NCBI GenBank assembly: GCA_017471965.1
Contig: JAFURF010000003.1
Location: 1 to 51,059 of the forward strand
Length of the DNA: 51,059 nucleotides
Source: Bacteroidales bacterium
GTDB taxonomy: Bacteria; Bacteroidota; Bacteroidia; Bacteroidales; UBA932
Direction: 5' to 3'
Shown: positions 42,715-51,059 of the stretch, piece after piece
Layout: the number at the start of each line of letters is the position of its first letter
Position numbering within the stretch: position 1 is the first letter of the stretch
Notes under the pieces: generated by a model
Database searches by the model: none
What the model saw: only the letters and a program-made list of their open reading frames with translations
Told to the model about the DNA's origin: nothing
Program-made: the position numbers and the translations under genes

Positions 42715-44043
42715 TTATTTCTGAGTCCTTACAGTTGTAACAGCCCTCATTCCACCGCATGAAACAGTGTATGACTGACCGTCAGTGACGTCATACATGA
42801 AGGCCTCTGCTGTCTGAGGATAATATGCAGCATACTGTCTGATCATGTTGTTTGCGTCCTCAGCAAGTGCAGGATCAGCATTCTTTGCCTTTGTCATATA
42901 ATCTACAGCAACCCAATATTTTGCTCTCTGCTCTATATCGTTACCTGAACATGGGGTGTTGCCCCAGATGGTACCGATGAGCATATATGACTTTCCTGCG
43001 AGAGATGCGTCAAGTTCCGCTGCTTTCTGAGCCGCAGCATAAGCCTTGCCGTTATTTCCGTTCTTGAAGCAGAATGCTGCAAGTTCATAGTTGTAATTTG
43101 CATCGGTCAATGCATCTGACTCCTCATATGCGATAGCCTCTTCCATATACTTGACTGCAGTCTCTACATCACCTCTTGAAGAATTGAGTTTGTAGAGGTT
43201 ATATGCTGAAACATGTGAAGGCTCATTTGTATGCATAAGGGTAATCGCATTGAGGAAAAGATCATTGTCTGTACATCCCTCAGTGATACCCATCATCCTT
43301 ACGATGTTCTTTGCAAGTTCCACATCCTGAGGGGCAGCCTCATATCTTGGAGTGAAAAGCGCGATAAGGTTATCACAACTTGCAACCTGGCTTGTGATGA
43401 AAAGTCCCTCGATGTCAGCGAGTTTGCTTTCATTGCTTCTCTTTTCTGTATCGTTCTTAGGAGTCATCTGAGCAAAGTTTGCAACCGCATTCTCATATAC
43501 ATTGATAACCGATTCAGGATCTAACTGACCGTTCTTATAAAGATCTACGGCAGTACTGAGCTGGAAAAGGAAGATGTCAGGTCTTGCCTTAGGACCAAGT
43601 TGATTTACAGCATCTGTAAGACCTTCATAAAGTTTCATAGGCTCATCCTTCATGAAGTTGTACATATCGAGAGACTTGTTGTTAAGAGAACTTGTGGCGT
43701 ACTTAGGCCAATACTGGATTCTCTCATCATAAATCTTCATGATAGAATCAACCAGAGCCTCCCTGTAGATAGGATTCTTCTGATTCTTCTGGAGAACCCT
43801 CTTGAGAAGGGTGGTACCGTCAGAAAGAAGCGAATATCTTGCAGTAGGAGGGCAAAGTTTATATGCCTGTCTCCAGTTAGGAAGAGCAGAGTCGTAATTC
43901 TTCTGCTTGAAATACTCAGTATAGTATGACAGATACTTGATACATTCAGTGCTGTCAGGACCATACTTTCCTTGTGCGGAAGCAACGCTGCTGCTTACAA
44001 ATGCCATTGCAGCGATAGAAATCAACAGTACAATCTTTTTCAT
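42715..44043 (-). CDS. Secreted TPR-repeat protein of the coaX cluster
   Basis: A 442-residue protein with signal peptide ending SSVASAQG and TPR-like helices throughout (YYTEYFKQKNYDSALPNWRQ, GDVETAVKYMEEAIAYEES, NGKAYAAAQKAAELDASLAG). Periplasmic scaffold or envelope-assembly role is likely from its place between an outer-membrane protein and lptC. No catalytic motif. Confidence 0.8.
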   Translation of the reverse strand: MKKIVLLISIAAMAFVSSSVASAQGKYGPDSTECIKYLSYYTEYFKQKNYDSALPNWRQAYKLCPPTARYSLLSDGTTLLKRVLQKNQKNPIYREALVDSIMKIYDERIQYWPKYATSSLNNKSLDMYNFMKDEPMKLYEGLTDAVNQLGPKARPDIFLFQLSTAVDLYKNGQLDPESVINVYENAVANFAQMTPKNDTEKRSNESKLADIEGLFITSQVASCDNLIALFTPRYEAAPQDVELAKNIVRMMGITEGCTDNDLFLNAITLMHTNEPSHVSAYNLYKLNSSRGDVETAVKYMEEAIAYEESDALTDANYNYELAAFCFKNGNNGKAYAAAQKAAELDASLAGKSYMLIGTIWGNTPCSGNDIEQRAKYWVAVDYMTKAKNADPALAEDANNMIRQYAAYYPQTAEAFMYDVTDGQSYTVSCGGMRAVTTVRTQK

Positions 44044-44074
44044 AATGGTTATTGGTGTATTTATTTATTATCTA

Positions 44075-45394
44075 TTACTGATACTGATTCTTCCTGAACC
44101 AGATGTCATGGATATTGAATCCTATGACAAACCTGGCATATCTTTCACGGATCATTCCATGACGAGTACTTGCTCTCTGTCCTACATCTATTCCCACAGA
44201 AATTCCGTTATATAGCCTGTATACAGGAAATGTAATTCCTAAAGTCAGTCCGACAGAACTTACGGAATTGCCGTCAAGTTTATAATATGACTGGTCATAA
44301 TATATTCCTGCCCTGTAGGAACATGTCTTCATGTAGTATCTGATATCATTCCTGTTAGGAACTATTTCAAAACCTGCCCTGAAGGAATTTGAAACAGTTG
44401 AAGAAAATCTGGAATCTCCTATAGAGGCAAATCCAGGCGCCTTATCCATTCCGGACCTGCTCCAGTCTGACCTTACATAATTGAATTCTGCTGCCCATTT
44501 TTCTCCTCCCTTGACAGAAATACCTATTCCTATTTCATCTCCGAATCTCAATCCTGACGCAGAAAGGGTATCAACGCTATGCTTAAGGGTATCTGCTACT
44601 GAAGACTGGTTGGCATACCTGAAATTAGTAGAATATCCTTTCATCTTGGTTCCCATCCTGTAGGTAGCACCAACAATGACCGATACATCTCCTGCCACCT
44701 TCTGCTCGTACTGAAGTCCTAACTTTCCTGTCAATCCCCTCACAGTAAGTTCGCTTCCGCTGTTAAGTGACCTGTAACTTGAATTGCTGTAATTCATGTT
44801 TGTGATCTTGTCTATATTACCGAAGTAATATATCATCTCTGCACCTACGGAAAATTTCTTCCAGAATGTGGCTCCTGCACCTAAAAATGCCTGATAGACA
44901 CTTCCTGTACCGTACGAATCATATTCTATGTTTCCTGTGTTTCCTATGATTTCAGGATCAGTCTCAATAGAAGAGAAGTCATATCCTACGTCACTGAAAG
45001 GAGAAATACCTACTACAAAAGCCGAAGACTTCCATATAGGGAAACTCATTATGAAGTGATGGATATTGAAGGTATTGTGACCTGACCTTATATCACCCTG
45101 TGCAAACATGTCATTGCTCTGCTCCAGACCGAAATCAGCCATGAATGAGAGCGTATCCCTTGCAGTTACCGCTGCAGGATTCATATAATTGATGAATCTT
45201 CTGTTTCTGTTTGCTATACCTACGCCTCCCATACTTTTGTTGTACGCGGTACCGTCCTTGGACAAGTCGCCTATTCCGAAGATGGAATATGGAGAGTACG
45301 CACCATAAGTTCCTTCCTGTGCCGATACGGAAACACTTATGATGAGAAACACTGACAGCAAAAGTATCCTTTCAATCTTTCTTATCATATTCAA
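44075..45394 (-). CDS. Outer-membrane beta-barrel protein of the coaX cluster
   Basis: A 439-residue protein with signal peptide cut near SVSAQEG and alternating amphipathic strands to the C-terminus, FadL/PorV-like in feel (SIFGIGDLSKDGTAYNKSMGGVGIA). Probably an outer-membrane channel or assembly factor. It overlaps the end of coaX by 23 bases, so the two are translationally coupled. An alternative ATG lies two codons in. Confidence 0.8.
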   Translation of the reverse strand: MNMIRKIERILLLSVFLIISVSVSAQEGTYGAYSPYSIFGIGDLSKDGTAYNKSMGGVGIANRNRRFINYMNPAAVTARDTLSFMADFGLEQSNDMFAQGDIRSGHNTFNIHHFIMSFPIWKSSAFVVGISPFSDVGYDFSSIETDPEIIGNTGNIEYDSYGTGSVYQAFLGAGATFWKKFSVGAEMIYYFGNIDKITNMNYSNSSYRSLNSGSELTVRGLTGKLGLQYEQKVAGDVSVIVGATYRMGTKMKGYSTNFRYANQSSVADTLKHSVDTLSASGLRFGDEIGIGISVKGGEKWAAEFNYVRSDWSRSGMDKAPGFASIGDSRFSSTVSNSFRAGFEIVPNRNDIRYYMKTCSYRAGIYYDQSYYKLDGNSVSSVGLTLGITFPVYRLYNGISVGIDVGQRASTRHGMIRERYARFVIGFNIHDIWFRKNQYQ

Positions 45395-46085
45395 CTGCTA
45401 TTAAGGCTAATCCCATCAATACGAGATTACAAACTACAAAGATGGAGTTTTTCATCCGTTTTGCAAAATAAATCGCATCACCGCCTGTAAAAACTGTTAT
45501 TTTTTCAGGATGACGACAAATGTATCCCTCCATTTCAAATATTATGCCTGAAACAACCCCTATTTCTATGGAAGATTTAACGTCCAGACCTGTCCCTTCA
45601 ATGGAATCCGGTGAATCTACAAGAGGCAGAATCCTTGAATATCTGTTCAAAGCCTTGAACCTTGTACGGTATCCTAATGATATGTTTCCACCTTCATATC
45701 TTCCGTCCGCATCCAGAAAATCAACTGTAAGAGTGGTACCAAGGTCAAAGATCATGCAACCTTTCTTCCTGAAAAGATATCTGGACGCAATTATCGAAGC
45801 GGCACGGTCCGGAGTAAGATGAAGAGGAATATCGTAAGACGAAAGAAGATTTTCGTCCATTACGACAAGTTTTCCGCACTCTCCTTTCAATATTTCTATA
45901 CTTTGGTCGGAAAATGTCCGGATACTGCTTAAAATCATGATTTCAGGCTTTTCCTTCGATGTAAGGGATAATATGAAATCCATCATTCTTTCTCCCTGAT
46001 ACCTGAAAGTCTTTCCTAAAGTCATTCCGTCACACCATGCAGCCTTAAGTGCGGTATTTCCAATGTCTATTATAAGATTGGCCAC
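45372..46085 (-). CDS. coaX: Type III pantothenate kinase
   Basis: A 237-residue cytosolic kinase for the first step of coenzyme A synthesis. ASKHA-fold motifs: IIDIGNTALKAAW at the N-terminus, IFDLGTTLTVDFLD (phosphate 2), GGNISLGYRTRF and TVFTGGDA. Length is usual. It follows mfd by 37 bp. Confidence 0.95.
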   Translation of the reverse strand: MANLIIDIGNTALKAAWCDGMTLGKTFRYQGERMMDFILSLTSKEKPEIMILSSIRTFSDQSIEILKGECGKLVVMDENLLSSYDIPLHLTPDRAASIIASRYLFRKKGCMIFDLGTTLTVDFLDADGRYEGGNISLGYRTRFKALNRYSRILPLVDSPDSIEGTGLDVKSSIEIGVVSGIIFEMEGYICRHPEKITVFTGGDAIYFAKRMKNSIFVVCNLVLMGLALIAVEYDKKD

Positions 46086-46122
46086 TTCGTTAAAGTTTAT
46101 CCACGCAAAATTACAAAAATTC

Positions 46123-49100
46123 CTATAACTTGTTCAATATGTCATAAGCCTTGGATATCGAATCGACATTTCTGACGAATATCCTTAATTTGCTGTCATT
46201 CTGCTTCAGTTCAAACAGACGTGGATTCAGACTTATGTTTTCCAATATTTTCGAGAACCTGTCGCTTCTATAATACTGGGAAAGAGGATTTGATATGAAG
46301 AACGCTATCATTACTCCATTCTTGATGATGATCTTCTCAAATCCCATCTTCTGTCCCAACTGCCTTATCCTCACTATATCGAAAAGTCTTGAAAGTTCAT
46401 CAGGAACCGGACCGAACCTGTCGGTCAACTTCATTTTCATATGCTCTATCTCCTTCTCTGAAGAAAGTGAATCCAGTTCCTTGTACAGTCTGATCTTTTC
46501 GGCTGTCATATCTATATATGAATCAGGAATAAGAGCCAACTGATCGGTTTCAATGGTACAGTCTGATGAGAATCCGCTGTCGCTGCTCTTTGCAGATATT
46601 CCTGTCTCCATACCAAGTTCCTCCATAGCCTCGGCAAGTATCTTCTGATAAGTCTCGAAACCCATGTCGGTTATGAAACCGCTCTGCTCGGCGCCCAGAA
46701 GATTTCCGGCACCACGGATATCGAGGTCCTGCATCGCAATATTGAAACCGCTTCCCAGGTCCGAGAATGATTCTATCGCCTTGAGTCTTCTTCTTGCATC
46801 TTCGGTAATAGACACCAGAGGAGGCACTATGAGATAACAGAAAGCACGCCTGTTGGAACGACCTACCCTGCCTCGCAACTGATGCAGATCACTCAATCCT
46901 ATGTTCTGTGCCTGATTTATTATTATCGTATTGGCATTAGGAATATCAAGTCCGTTCTCGATGATGGTCGTGCATAAGAGCATATCGTAATCCCCTGCCA
47001 TGAAATCAAGAATCTTGTTTTCAAGAGTCTTGGGTTCCATCTGACCGTGAGCAACACATATCCTCATGTCCGGTACAAGTCTCTGCAGGATATCGTTTAT
47101 CGACTGGAGTTCCTCCACCCTGTTATGCACAAAGAACACCTGTCCTCCCCTGTTAAGTTCATAATTGATGATCTTGCGCATCTCGTCATGATCGAAAAGC
47201 ATTATTTCGGTCTGGACAGGAATCCTGTTTGGAGGAGGAGTATTTATGATGGAAAGGTCCCGGGCTCCAAGAAGAGAAAACTGAAGGGTACGCGGAATAG
47301 GAGTAGCAGTCAGTGTAAGAGTATCCACTGATGCCTTCAACTGACGGAGTTTTTCCTTGGCGGTCACTCCGAACTTCTGCTCCTCATCTATTATAAGAAG
47401 ACCAAGATCCTTGAATTCAAATCCTTTTCCTATCAGTTTATGAGTACCTATAACTATATCCAGACTGCCGGACTTCAATCTTTTCTGTATATCGGAGATT
47501 TCCTTTGCTGTCCTCAGGCGGCTCACATAATCTATATTGCATGGAAGGTCTTTCAGACGGTTTCTGAAGGTATTGAAATGCTGAAGCGCAAGAATGGTGG
47601 TAGGCACAAGGACGGCAACCTGCTTGCTGTCAGCCACTGCCTTGAATGCAGCACGGACAGCAACCTCTGTCTTTCCGAAGCCTACATCGCCACAGACAAG
47701 TCTGTCCATAGGACAGTCGTCCTCCATATCCCTCTTGACCGCAGCAACCGCCTTCTCCTGGTCAGGAGTATCCTCATACATGAAAGAGGATTCAAGTTCC
47801 TGCTGCATATATGTGTCAGCAGAAAAGGCAAATCCGTGTGCACTCTTTCTCTTGGCATATAGTTGTATGAGGTCCTTCGCTATGTCCTTTACCTTTGACT
47901 TAGTGCTGGTCTTGAGATTCTGCCATGCCTTGGAACCCAGCCTGTGAATCTTCGGAGGCTCCGAATCCTTTGACTTGTAACGCGATATCTTATGAAGTGC
48001 ATGAACAGACACGAATACCACATCGTTGTCCTTATATGTAAGTTTCACGACTTCATGCATCCTGCCCTTGTCATCCTTCATCCGTACAAGACCGCCGAAT
48101 ATTCCCACTCCATAATCTATATGGACGATGTAATCCCCTATCGAAAATGATGTAAGGTCATTGATGGTGAGTTGCTCACTCTTTTCTACCGTCCTGCGTA
48201 TGCTGACCCTGTGGAATCTGTCGAATATCTCATGATCGCTATAGCAGCATACCTTGTTTTCATGGTCGATGAAACCGTTATGAATGTTGCATTTCACAAC
48301 AAACTCAGGAAGTATCGCATTGTTCTGAGAAAGAATGGACTTGAGTCTTTCCAATTGAGACTGCTTCTCTCCATAGATCCTGACCCTGTAACCTTCTTCA
48401 AGTCTTTTTCTTATCTCTACGGTAAGAAGTTCAAAATTCTTGTTGAATACAGGCTGAGGTACTATATTGAAACGTACCGGATCCTCATCCTGACGGGAAA
48501 GAGGAAGTTCCATATATATCTTACGGAACCTTTCAAGAAGAGGAAAGAATGACTTGTTGCGGTACATATCCGACGAATCAAGCCACAGAAGCGTATCGTC
48601 AGGAAGAACATCCGATATACTAATGAAAGATTCTTCGCTTTCGGAAGTCACTATATCCGGATATATCTCAGCACTCTGCACCTTTTCCTTCGAAAGTTGG
48701 GTGTTGCAGTCAAATATGTTTATCGAGTCTATCTCATCACCGAAAAAGGATATACGGAAAGGATCGTTATATGAATATGAAAATATATCCACAATCGCTC
48801 CCCTGATGGCAAACTGCCCCGGTTCAGCAACGAAATCCACTCTTTCGAATCCATTCGAAAAAAGAGAATCCACAATATCGTCATGACTGATTTCATCTCC
48901 GACTGCCAGTTTAAGAAGAGAATCCTTTATCTTCTGCACAGACGGAATTCCCTCTTCCATTGCCGAAGGGTATGTAACCACTATCAGTTTACCTTCATTA
49001 TATTCCAGTATCTTTCCGATAGCGGAGGTCCTCTGCACACTCAGCGTAGACTTGTAGTTGCTTCTTTCAAGACTCTTTCCGGAATCCGGCAGAAAGAACA

Positions 49101-49308
49101 CGCAATCCCCTTCTATAAGATTGTACAGATCGGCCGCACAATACTCAGCCGATTCCTTGTCAGGAAGTACGATTACCTGAATACCGTCATGATCCAACTG
49201 CGAAACAACGAACCATTTCGCAGAAAGAAACAGTCCGCTGCAGAAAGTTTCCATTGAAGACGAAACTTTGTCAGCAAGTGTGATTGTAGATTTTGTACTT
49301 ATTAACAT
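46123..49308 (-). CDS. mfd: Transcription-repair coupling factor
   Basis: The 1061-residue Mfd protein displaces stalled RNA polymerase and recruits UvrA. In order: UvrB-homology region with GQFAIRGAIVDIFS, RNA-polymerase-interaction domain (DYIVHIDYGVGIFGGLVRM, about residue 390), helicase motor with Walker A GDVGFGKTEVAVRA, DEEQ box, TLTATPIPRTLQ and GRVGRSNRRAFC, and the C-terminal TRCF domain. It is slightly shorter than the usual 1100-1150 residues but all motifs are present. It is the first gene of the leftward cluster; no TAnnTTTG box is evident upstream. Confidence 0.97.
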   Translation of the reverse strand: MLISTKSTITLADKVSSSMETFCSGLFLSAKWFVVSQLDHDGIQVIVLPDKESAEYCAADLYNLIEGDCVFFLPDSGKSLERSNYKSTLSVQRTSAIGKILEYNEGKLIVVTYPSAMEEGIPSVQKIKDSLLKLAVGDEISHDDIVDSLFSNGFERVDFVAEPGQFAIRGAIVDIFSYSYNDPFRISFFGDEIDSINIFDCNTQLSKEKVQSAEIYPDIVTSESEESFISISDVLPDDTLLWLDSSDMYRNKSFFPLLERFRKIYMELPLSRQDEDPVRFNIVPQPVFNKNFELLTVEIRKRLEEGYRVRIYGEKQSQLERLKSILSQNNAILPEFVVKCNIHNGFIDHENKVCCYSDHEIFDRFHRVSIRRTVEKSEQLTINDLTSFSIGDYIVHIDYGVGIFGGLVRMKDDKGRMHEVVKLTYKDNDVVFVSVHALHKISRYKSKDSEPPKIHRLGSKAWQNLKTSTKSKVKDIAKDLIQLYAKRKSAHGFAFSADTYMQQELESSFMYEDTPDQEKAVAAVKRDMEDDCPMDRLVCGDVGFGKTEVAVRAAFKAVADSKQVAVLVPTTILALQHFNTFRNRLKDLPCNIDYVSRLRTAKEISDIQKRLKSGSLDIVIGTHKLIGKGFEFKDLGLLIIDEEQKFGVTAKEKLRQLKASVDTLTLTATPIPRTLQFSLLGARDLSIINTPPPNRIPVQTEIMLFDHDEMRKIINYELNRGGQVFFVHNRVEELQSINDILQRLVPDMRICVAHGQMEPKTLENKILDFMAGDYDMLLCTTIIENGLDIPNANTIIINQAQNIGLSDLHQLRGRVGRSNRRAFCYLIVPPLVSITEDARRRLKAIESFSDLGSGFNIAMQDLDIRGAGNLLGAEQSGFITDMGFETYQKILAEAMEELGMETGISAKSSDSGFSSDCTIETDQLALIPDSYIDMTAEKIRLYKELDSLSSEKEIEHMKMKLTDRFGPVPDELSRLFDIVRIRQLGQKMGFEKIIIKNGVMIAFFISNPLSQYYRSDRFSKILENISLNPRLFELKQNDSKLRIFVRNVDSISKAYDILNKL

Positions 49309-49595
49309 TCGGGCAAAAACTCTGTTGATAACCGGTTGAAAACCCTGTTAAAAAACTCTGAAAACTAAATTGGAAAAATCCGAAAGCCCGTATATACATG
49401 GACAGTGTCTGAATTTCCAAAAGATCCGGAATTTTTTTTCAAAGAAGTTCACATCAGGTTTTTCAACAATATCTGTAATTCATACATAATTGATATTCAA
49501 TATAATGAGGGAGTTATCAACATATCAACAGGTAAATAATCATCATCAAATATTAAATAAATACTTATATTTGTATATAATTATTTTTCTCGTGT
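49309..49595. other. mfd-ruvB intergenic region, AT-rich, with DnaA-box-like words
   Basis: 287 bases without a gene. Words differing by one base from the TTATCCACA box occur at 49323-49331 (TGTTGATAA, read on the minus strand as TTATCAACA) and 49514-49522 (TTATCAACA), with a weaker ATATCAACA at 49522-49530. The 49540-49590 part is nearly pure A+T. It lies exactly where gene direction switches from leftward to rightward. It may be an origin or simply a promoter gap. Confidence 0.4.
49566..49573 (+). promoter_or_regulatory. -7 box of ruvB
   Basis: TATATTTG matches TAnnTTTG, 22 bases before the ruvB ATG. No TTG at the -33 position. Confidence 0.55.
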
Positions 49596-50624
49596 ATGGT
49601 GACCGACTTCGACCCGCATAACATCAATGATGGCAAAGATAAGGATTTAGACGGAATTATCCGCCCGCAGGATCTGCAGGACTTTACCGGACAGGACAAG
49701 ATAGTATCCAATCTCAAGATTTTTGTGGCCGCAGCCAAGATGAGAGGGGAGTCTCTTGATCATGTTCTTTTCCATGGACCTCCCGGCCTTGGAAAGACTA
49801 CCCTGGCACATATTATAGCAAATGAACTTGGAGTGAATATGAAGGTCACTTCGGGACCTATACTTGACAAACCAGGAGATCTTGCCGGCCTTCTGACTTC
49901 ATTGGAAGAAGGTGATGTACTTTTTATTGACGAGATCCACAGACTTTCCCCTGTAGTAGAGGAATATCTTTATTCCGCCATGGAAGACTTTGTCATAGAT
50001 ATAATGATAGACAAAGGTCCTGGAGCCCGTTCTGTACGCATTTCCTTGAATCCTTTCACCCTGGTTGGAGCGACAACGAGAAGCGGTCTCCTTACCTCTC
50101 CGTTAAGGGCGCGTTTCGGGATCACCTGCGCAATGGAATATTATGATACGCTCACTCTAGTAAAGATCGTCAAGAGGAGCGCCTCCATATTAAAGGTAGA
50201 AATAGAGCAGGATGCCGCCTATGAGATAGCTCTGCGAAGCCGCGGTACTCCACGTATTGCGAATTCACTTCTGCGAAGGGTCCGTGACTTTGCGCAGGTT
50301 ATGGGCAACGGTAAGGTGGACCTTGCAATAGCGCGTTATGCTCTCGATGCTTTGAATATAGACAAGAGGGGACTGGATGCCATTGACAACAAGATACTTA
50401 AGACTATCATCACCAAGTTCAAAGGTGGTCCTGTAGGAGCAAATACCATCGCTACTGCAGTAGGTGAGGATCAGGGTACGTTGGAAGAAGTTTATGAACC
50501 GTTCCTTATAAAGGAAGGCTTCATCATGCGTACGCCAAGGGGAAGGGAGGCAACTGAACTTGCATACCGGCATCTCGGACTTGAAAAGGGTAATATCAAT
50601 CTTGATGATCCGACATTATTTTAA
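49596..50624 (+). CDS. ruvB: Holliday junction branch-migration motor
   Basis: A 342-residue AAA+ ATPase that drives Holliday junction migration with Ruv[15 protein letters not shown] (Walker A), [11 protein letters not shown] (Walker B), [18 protein letters not shown] (sensor 1 region) and [16 protein letters not shown] (sensor 2 region) are all present, followed by the winged-helix end ([26 protein letters not shown]). Full length. The start ATG follows a TATATTTG box. Confidence 0.98.
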   Translation: MVTDFDPHNINDGKDKDLDGIIRPQDLQDFTGQDKIVSNLKIFVAAAKMRGESLDHVLFHGPPGLGKTTLAHIIANELGVNMKVTSGPILDKPGDLAGLLTSLEEGDVLFIDEIHRLSPVVEEYLYSAMEDFVIDIMIDKGPGARSVRISLNPFTLVGATTRSGLLTSPLRARFGITCAMEYYDTLTLVKIVKRSASILKVEIEQDAAYEIALRSRGTPRIANSLLRRVRDFAQVMGNGKVDLAIARYALDALNIDKRGLDAIDNKILKTIITKFKGGPVGANTIATAVGEDQGTLEEVYEPFLIKEGFIMRTPRGREATELAYRHLGLEKGNINLDDPTLF

Positions 50625-50629
50625 AGGTA

Positions 50630-50680
50630 CTATCATTAATGATAGGGAATCGGCTGATTTAATTGCTAAATCGGCCGATT
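50630..50680 (+). terminator. ruvB terminator region: palindrome and hairpin
   Basis: A perfect 16-base palindrome CTATCATTAATGATAG (50630-50645) is followed by a 13-bp stem (50648-50660 with 50668-50680, one mismatch), then TTCATTAT. The second is a plausible terminator with a short T tract; the role of the palindrome is unknown. Confidence 0.6.
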
Positions 50681-50720
50681 TTCATTATACTTGTGCCGAA
50701 ATTTCATTAAACACTATAAA

Positions 50721-51059
50721 ATGGCCGAAAAACTTATTTCTAAGATTCCTGAGGGTCCTTTGGCCGAGAAATGGACAAAGCACAAATCTCAGATCCGTGT
50801 TGTCAGCCCTGGCAACAAGAGAAAAATGGAAGTCATAGTAGTCGGAACAGGTCTCGGTGGAGCCGCTGCAGCAGCATCACTCGGTGAACTCGGCTACAAC
50901 GTCAAGGTGTTCTGTATCAGCGACTCTCCTCGTCGTGCTCACTCTATTGCAGCGCAGGGAGGTATCAATGCCGCTAAGAACTACCAGAACGACAATGACT
51001 CTGTGTATCGTCTCTTCTATGACACAATCAAAGGAGGAGACTATCGTGCACGCGAGGCA
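50721..51059 (+). CDS. Fumarate reductase/succinate dehydrogenase flavoprotein subunit (3' truncated)
   Basis: The first 113 residues of a flavoprotein subunit: FAD-binding [21 protein letters not shown] and the [19 protein letters not shown] block with the His of covalent flavin attachment (AHSIAAQGG) are diagnostic. The gene runs off the window. It starts 97 bases after ruvB; TATACTTG at 50686-50693 is a near-consensus -7 box. No cytochrome b subunit gene is upstream on this strand. Confidence 0.93.
   Translation, partial: MAEKLISKIPEGPLAEKWTKHKSQIRVVSPGNKRKMEVIVVGTGLGGAAAAASLGELGYNVKVFCISDSPRRAHSIAAQGGINAAKNYQNDNDSVYRLFYDTIKGGDYRAREA

Noticed and set aside
49440-49595. Possible small RNA in the mfd-ruvB gap
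   Set aside because: No stable stem with T tract was found; the region is simply AT-rich.

Overview
The window is a piece of a Bacteroidales chromosome. The evidence is a SusC/SusD pair, many lipoproteins with a Cys lipobox, BACON and DUF1735-type surface modules, a Bacteroidetes-type CoaX/OMP/TPR/LptC/PpiD cluster, and promoter boxes of the TAnnTTTG kind used by the Bacteroidetes primary sigma factor. Base composition looks close to half G+C in most genes and clearly lower in the 34.0-35.9 kb patch. No rRNA, tRNA, CRISPR array or transposase gene was seen. The genus cannot be fixed from the sequence alone.

Positions 1-27.5 kb form a large glycan-utilisation locus. A rightward run (2-16231) holds a 5'-truncated fucose/arabinose-isomerase-like enzyme, a mannose-6-phosphate-isomerase-like cupin with an extra N-terminal kinase-like domain, a ROK kinase, SusC, SusD, a DUF1735-type surface lipoprotein, two paralogous DUF4855-type lipoproteins and a DUF6259-like candidate glycosidase. 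It meets, head-on and with no spacer, a leftward GH20 hexosaminidase-GntR regulator pair (16232-18840). Then come a leftward coiled-coil/BACON lipoprotein (18964-20922), a leftward GH89 alpha-N-acetylglucosaminidase fused to an endonuclease/exonuclease/phosphatase-fold domain (21045-23951), and a divergent rightward pair of ROK kinase and GH2 exo-beta-glucosaminidase-like enzyme (24035-27497). GH89, GH20 and a GH2 with the exo-glucosaminidase Asp/Glu pair suggest a glycan rich in alpha- and beta-linked N-acetylglucosamine or glucosamine, probably of host origin. The DUF4855 and DUF6259-like proteins have unknown specificity.

The most interesting regulatory signal is a TGCTGTGGTG core present in exactly the three promoter regions of the GH20-GntR pair, the coiled-coil lipoprotein and the GH89/ROK divergent pair. 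It sits on or beside recognisable -33/-7 elements. I infer that it is the operator of a local regulon, possibly of the GntR protein encoded in it.

Positions 27.5-40 kb are mixed housekeeping and envelope genes: a DUF5106/thioredoxin-like lipoprotein, a Na/Pi cotransporter-PhoU protein, a large HEXXH plus beta-barrel protein, a CpXC protein, a low-G+C Sel1/TPR protein followed by twin hairpins and the 3' remnant of a second CpXC gene, a DUF4377-like lipoprotein, galactokinase, a secreted EEP-family enzyme, YchF and a TlpA-like lipoprotein.

Positions 40-49.3 kb are one leftward cluster: mfd, coaX, an outer-membrane protein, a TPR protein, lptC and a PpiD-like chaperone, closed by a strong terminator. 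A 287-bp AT-rich gap with DnaA-box-like words separates mfd from rightward ruvB, which is followed by the start of a fumarate reductase/succinate dehydrogenase flavoprotein cut by the window end.
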